Translations under genes and position numbers: made by a program
Shown: positions 10,890-12,985 of the stretch, one piece after another
Position numbering within the stretch: the first letter of the stretch is position 1
Layout: each line of letters begins with the position of its first letter
NCBI GenBank assembly: GCA_945877995.1
Contig: CAMDXD010000069.1
Location: 1-12,985, forward strand
Reading direction: 5' to 3'
Origin: Bordetella parapertussis
GTDB lineage: Bacteria > Pseudomonadota > Gammaproteobacteria > Burkholderiales > CAIKXV01
Length of the DNA stretch: 12,985 bases
The notes under the pieces: model-generated
Database searches by the model: none
What the model saw: the letters and a program-made list of their open reading frames with translations, nothing else
What the model was told of the DNA's origin: nothing

Positions 10890-11306
10890 ATGTCCGCATC
10901 ATCGCGTGCTGGTACCGGGATTAAGCGGGATCAATCATCCCGGTACGTGCAGATGCCTCTGGAGTTCGCACCGGGCCTGACTGAACGGCATCCTACCCTG
11001 CTGGCCTGCTGCCACGAATCGGCGGTGCGTTGCGAGCGCCCGATGAAGGCCCTGGCGGCCGACATGGACATGAGCAGCTCGGACCTCGGCAGGAAGCTCG
11101 CGCCGGCCGAGGGCGACCCGCGCCGGCTGTCCGTCGACGACCTGGTGCGGCTGATCGACGCCACTGGTGACCTGTCCCCGATCTACTGGCTGATCGAGAA
11201 GTTCGCGATCGACGATGAGGCGCGACAGCGCCGCGCGCAGGCCGAGCTTGCCAAGCAGCTGCCGGGCCTGATCGCGCTGCTCAAGCAGGTGGGGGTGGGT
11301 TCATGA
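10890..11306 (+). CDS. CII-like phage regulatory protein (CP76-type)
   Basis: This 138-residue protein resembles the 'phage regulatory protein CII (CP76)' group. The conserved part starts near residue 28 (GLTERHPTLLACC). A helix-turn-helix at about 50-72 follows (RPMKALAADMDMSSSDLGRKL), then SVDDLVRLIDATGDLSPIYWLIEKF, which matches the family's 'lddle.yldaTgD..piyyLvekf' pattern. The last 30 residues are helical and may oligomerise. The first 20 residues (SASSRAGTGIKRDQSSR) look like an unrelated basic extension; Met22 is an alternative start, but the ATG at 10890 has the better AAGGGGA site. The second gene of the rightward strand, it probably activates lysogenic promoters, by analogy. Confidence 0.75.
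   Translation: MSASSRAGTGIKRDQSSRYVQMPLEFAPGLTERHPTLLACCHESAVRCERPMKALAADMDMSSSDLGRKLAPAEGDPRRLSVDDLVRLIDATGDLSPIYWLIEKFAIDDEARQRRAQAELAKQLPGLIALLKQVGVGS
10898..10931 (-). promoter_or_regulatory. Candidate PRE-type activated leftward promoter
   Basis: On the minus strand ATCCCG occurs at 10931-10926 and 10921-10916, exactly one helical turn apart. The poor -35 position GCTTAA (10926-10921) sits between them, and 17 bases later comes GATGAT (10903-10898), four of six to the -10 consensus. Lambda CII binds two tetranucleotides one turn apart astride the weak -35 of PRE. This copy lies at the start of the CII-like gene and points toward the antisense gene and the repressor. Confidence 0.35.
10912..10946. 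repeat. Perfect 10-bp inverted repeat inside the cII-like gene start
   Basis: GTACCGGGAT (10912-10921) and ATCCCGGTAC (10937-10946) are exact reverse complements separated by 15 bases. A second CGGGAT at 10926-10931 gives an alternative 5-bp stem (GGGAT 10927-10931 with ATCCC 10937-10941). It lies in codons 8-19 of the cII-like gene, in its basic N-terminal extension. It may be a protein-binding site or an mRNA hairpin affecting translation. Confidence 0.55.
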
Positions 11307-11644
11307 TCCCCGGCGCGCCGCCGGCTGGCACGTTGCACAAGCGGCCGCGGCCGGCGACCGAATGGCAGCGCCGCCTTGAGTGGGCGCGCCAGCCCACCGG
11401 CGGCTGGAAGGAATCCGACTACTGCATGACGCCTACCGGTCGGCTTGCGCGCGTGGTCTGCGCGTCCGGCGACGACGGGCTCGCGCTGCAGTACGTGCAT
11501 GAGTCGAATGCCGCAGGCCGCGCCGCTGTCGATGTGACGCTGAAACGGCATCTGTGCCGGTGGCTGTCGCCGCGCGAAGTGCGCGGGCTGAAGATAGCGC
11601 ACAACGAATCGAGGACCGAGGGAGGTGGCGATGCTGCTGCGTGA
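11303..11644 (+). CDS. Hypothetical early phage protein
   Basis: This 113-residue protein starts at an ATG overlapping the cII-like stop (ATGA). The N-terminus is Pro/Arg-rich; the middle contains MTPTGRLARVVCASGDDGLALQ (given in part), which looks like a small beta domain. LKRHLCRWLSPREVRGL follows and the tail is polar. Two Trp-containing segments (EWQRRLEWARQPTGGW) precede it. It is not recognised. Place in the rightward early operon before the primase suggests a replication-accessory or unknown role. Confidence 0.7.
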   Translation: MIPGAPPAGTLHKRPRPATEWQRRLEWARQPTGGWKESDYCMTPTGRLARVVCASGDDGLALQYVHESNAAGRAAVDVTLKRHLCRWLSPREVRGLKIAHNESRTEGGGDAAA

Positions 11645-11813
11645 TCTGGCTGTGCGGGTGGTGTCTTTCAGCGAGCCGATCCGGAACCCGGGCGGCGATC
11701 GCAGCGAGTATTTCCGCGAGTACGACAGGCAGCGTGCGGAAAATCCTCTGCGCCGTGAGCAGTGGAGGGCGGCAGCATCACGGTACCGCCAGCGCCGGCG
11801 CGCCACGAAGTGA
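11631..11813 (+). CDS. Small Arg/Tyr-rich phage protein
   Basis: This 60-residue protein starts at ATG 11631 behind a strong GGAGGT (11621-11626), overlapping the upstream gene by 14 bases. The C-terminal two thirds (SEYFREYDRQRAENPLRREQ, then WRAAASRYRQRRRATK) has the same Y-x-R-x-Y plus Arg pattern as the 158-residue protein at 8178-8654. It is probably helical and nucleic-acid binding. A GTG two codons upstream is too close to the ribosome binding site to be the start. Confidence 0.65.
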   Translation: MLLRDLAVRVVSFSEPIRNPGGDRSEYFREYDRQRAENPLRREQWRAAASRYRQRRRATK

Positions 11814-12046
11814 CCCAGCTCGTGCGGAAGACGCGCGACGAACTTCGCGCCGAGCTGCCCGACGTGGCCGCATTCGTCGACACCGTCCGCGACGTGTTCG
11901 GCGACCAGGTGCGGGTGCTTGGCATCCGCACGCCCGAATGGACGATGGGCAAGCCGGATCAGCCTGCCGGCATTCGCCTCTCCGACTGTGTCTGGGATAC
12001 GCGCCCCGCGCCTGTCCCCCTTGCTGCTCACCGCCGCCGAGCCTGA
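11810..12046 (+). CDS. Hypothetical early phage protein
   Basis: This gene of about 78 codons reads MTQLVRKTRDELRAELPDVA (first part), then FVDTVRDVFGDQVRVLGIRT, and ends in a Pro/Arg-rich tail. I prefer the GTG at 11810, which overlaps the upstream stop (GTGA). A GTG at 11762 in the same frame would add 16 residues, and neither has a good Shine-Dalgarno. The 'D.VRDVFG..vrV' stretch recalls uncharacterised phage proteins found near replication genes. No motif gives a function. Confidence 0.6.
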   Translation: MTQLVRKTRDELRAELPDVAAFVDTVRDVFGDQVRVLGIRTPEWTMGKPDQPAGIRLSDCVWDTRPAPVPLAAHRRRA

Positions 12047-12052
12047 CCCTAC

Positions 12053-12985
12053 ATGGCACCTACGAACAAGCCGCCGATCGACTTCGGCCGGATAGCTGCC
12101 GCCGCTCTCCAGCAGGCCGACACGCTCGTCGAGCGGTGGCTGCCCGAGGGTAAGCGCGTCGGTCACGAGTGGCAGTGCGGCTCGCTGGCGGGCGATGCGG
12201 GCAGCAGCTGCAGCGTCAACCTGCGCACGGGCGCCTGGGCCGACTTTGCGACCGGCGAGAAGGGCCGCGACCTGATCTCGCTTTACGCCGCGGTGACCGG
12301 TGACGCCAACGGCCCGGCCGCGCTCGAGCTGGGTAAGCAGTTTGGCTTGATCGCCGATGAGGACGATCGCAGCGGCGGCGAAAAACGAAACGAAAAGGCC
12401 TTCAGTTCCGGTTTAACGAAACACGCTCAGGCCACGCCTGCGGCAACCCCTGCGGCTGTTCCAGAGAAAGAGCCATGGACGGATGCCGGCGAATGGCCTG
12501 AGGATGGCCCGCCTGCACCGGTGGCGCATGTGGTTCGCGGGCGACCGGTGGCCACCTGGTGCTACCGCACGGCCACCGGCGGCGTTACCGGATATGTGCA
12601 CCGCTTCGTGACCTCCGACGGCGGCAAGGAGATCCTGCCCTGCGTGTGGTCGCAGCACCCGACGAAGGGCAAGGCCTGGAAGTGGCGGCAGTGGGACCAG
12701 CCGCGGCCGCTGTACCACCTCGAGCTGCAGGCCGACGATCGCCCGGTGCTGGTGGTCGAGGGCGAGAAGTGCGTCGACGCGGCCGCCTCGGTGCTCGGCG
12801 CGACGCACTGGGTTACGACATGGTCGGGTGGCGGCAACGCCGTGTACATGGCCGACTTCGGGCCTCTGGCTGGCCGCAGGGTGATCCTCTGGCCCGACTG
12901 CGACGCGAAGCTCGACAAGGCCAGCAAGGCCCTGCTGCCCGAAGAAAAGCAGCCCGGCGTGAAGGCGATGGAAAAGGCCGCGCAG
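12053..12985 (+). CDS. Toprim-domain primase/replication protein (3' end outside window)
   Basis: The frame is open from ATG 12053 to the window end (311 codons); an in-frame TGA at 12044 fixes the earliest start. The N-terminus has HEWQCGSLAGDAGSSCSVNL and GAWADFATGEKGRDLISLYA. This is the divergent zinc/CHC-like region seen in phage primases that begin with 'W...G..GrDLisLya'. An Ala/Pro linker follows, then a Trp-rich region, then a Toprim core: LVVEGEKCVDAA (Glu236) and VILWPDCDAK (Asp282, Asp284), the acidic metal-binding residues. It should make primers for phage DNA replication, probably fused to a helicase or other domain beyond the window. No clear Shine-Dalgarno is visible. Confidence 0.85.
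   Translation, partial: MAPTNKPPIDFGRIAAAALQQADTLVERWLPEGKRVGHEWQCGSLAGDAGSSCSVNLRTGAWADFATGEKGRDLISLYAAVTGDANGPAALELGKQFGLIADEDDRSGGEKRNEKAFSSGLTKHAQATPAATPAAVPEKEPWTDAGEWPEDGPPAPVAHVVRGRPVATWCYRTATGGVTGYVHRFVTSDGGKEILPCVWSQHPTKGKAWKWRQWDQPRPLYHLELQADDRPVLVVEGEKCVDAAASVLGATHWVTTWSGGGNAVYMADFGPLAGRRVILWPDCDAKLDKASKALLPEEKQPGVKAMEKAAQ

Noticed and set aside
11183..12166. A 327-codon open frame on the minus strand across the rightward early genes
   Set aside because: It overlaps four coupled plus-strand genes with good starts, shows no ribosome binding site or family pattern, and is Arg/Ala-rich as expected for a shadow frame.
1..12985. CRISPR array, insertion sequence, retron or restriction/toxin-antitoxin system
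   Set aside because: I saw no regularly spaced repeats, transposase or reverse-transcriptase motifs, methyltransferase motifs or paired toxin-antitoxin genes. The HTH genes fit immunity functions instead.

Overview
The window is about 13 kb of a temperate, tailed bacteriophage of a GC-rich proteobacterium. Composition is mostly 65-70% G+C, the genes are short and overlap stop-to-start, and a lysis cassette, integrase, immunity region and primase gene follow one another. A 47-bp stretch matching the 3' half of a bacterial tRNA-Pro(GGG) lies between the lysis genes and the integrase. That is the arrangement of attP in a free or circular phage genome (or a tandem-prophage junction), not of a single integrated prophage, where this join is split. 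A betaproteobacterial, Burkholderia-like host is my guess from composition and tRNA sequence; nothing here proves it.

Layout. (1) 1-2352, plus strand, end of the late region: the C-terminal part of a tail or structural protein, two small membrane proteins (holin candidates), an M15 peptidase endolysin and an overlapping Rz/Rz1-type spanin pair. All are coupled by overlaps. (2) 2280-2497: attP, made of the tRNA-Pro-like core flanked by five copies of GCCTRARCC that look like integrase arm-type sites. Some lie inside the Rz1 reading frame. (3) 9553-2492, minus strand: a continuous leftward operon of 18 genes with almost no intergenic space. From its promoter end it encodes unknown small proteins, an Arg-rich coiled-coil protein, a large ParB-like protein without ParA, a zinc-finger protein, several one- or two-TM micro-proteins, an HTPGPW-type phage protein, a shortened ASCH-like protein, a DUF4224 protein and finally the tyrosine integrase. 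Two of the genes (54 and 43 codons) are very small. (4) 9556-10451: immunity region. A non-LexA-type XRE repressor and a two-TM membrane protein in the rex position are transcribed leftward. On each side is a matching promoter-operator: two GCCA-N4-TGGC dyads 23 bp apart, one abutting TTGAC and one filling the -35/-10 spacer. (5) 10452-12985, plus strand: a Cro-like protein, a CII-like regulator, three small genes and the 5' 311 codons of a Toprim primase. One small exported-protein gene (10863-10645) runs antisense between cro and cII.

Together this reads as a lambda-like lysis/lysogeny switch rebuilt from different proteins. Two homologous operator pairs would let one repressor shut both early promoters. 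A hairpin that buries the Shine-Dalgarno of the first leftward gene would form only in read-through RNA from the repressor operon. Phased repeats at the start of the cII-like gene sit where a PRE-type promoter would be. The regulatory assignments are inferences from sequence geometry; the gene calls rest on reading frames, overlaps, ribosome binding sites and recognisable motifs.
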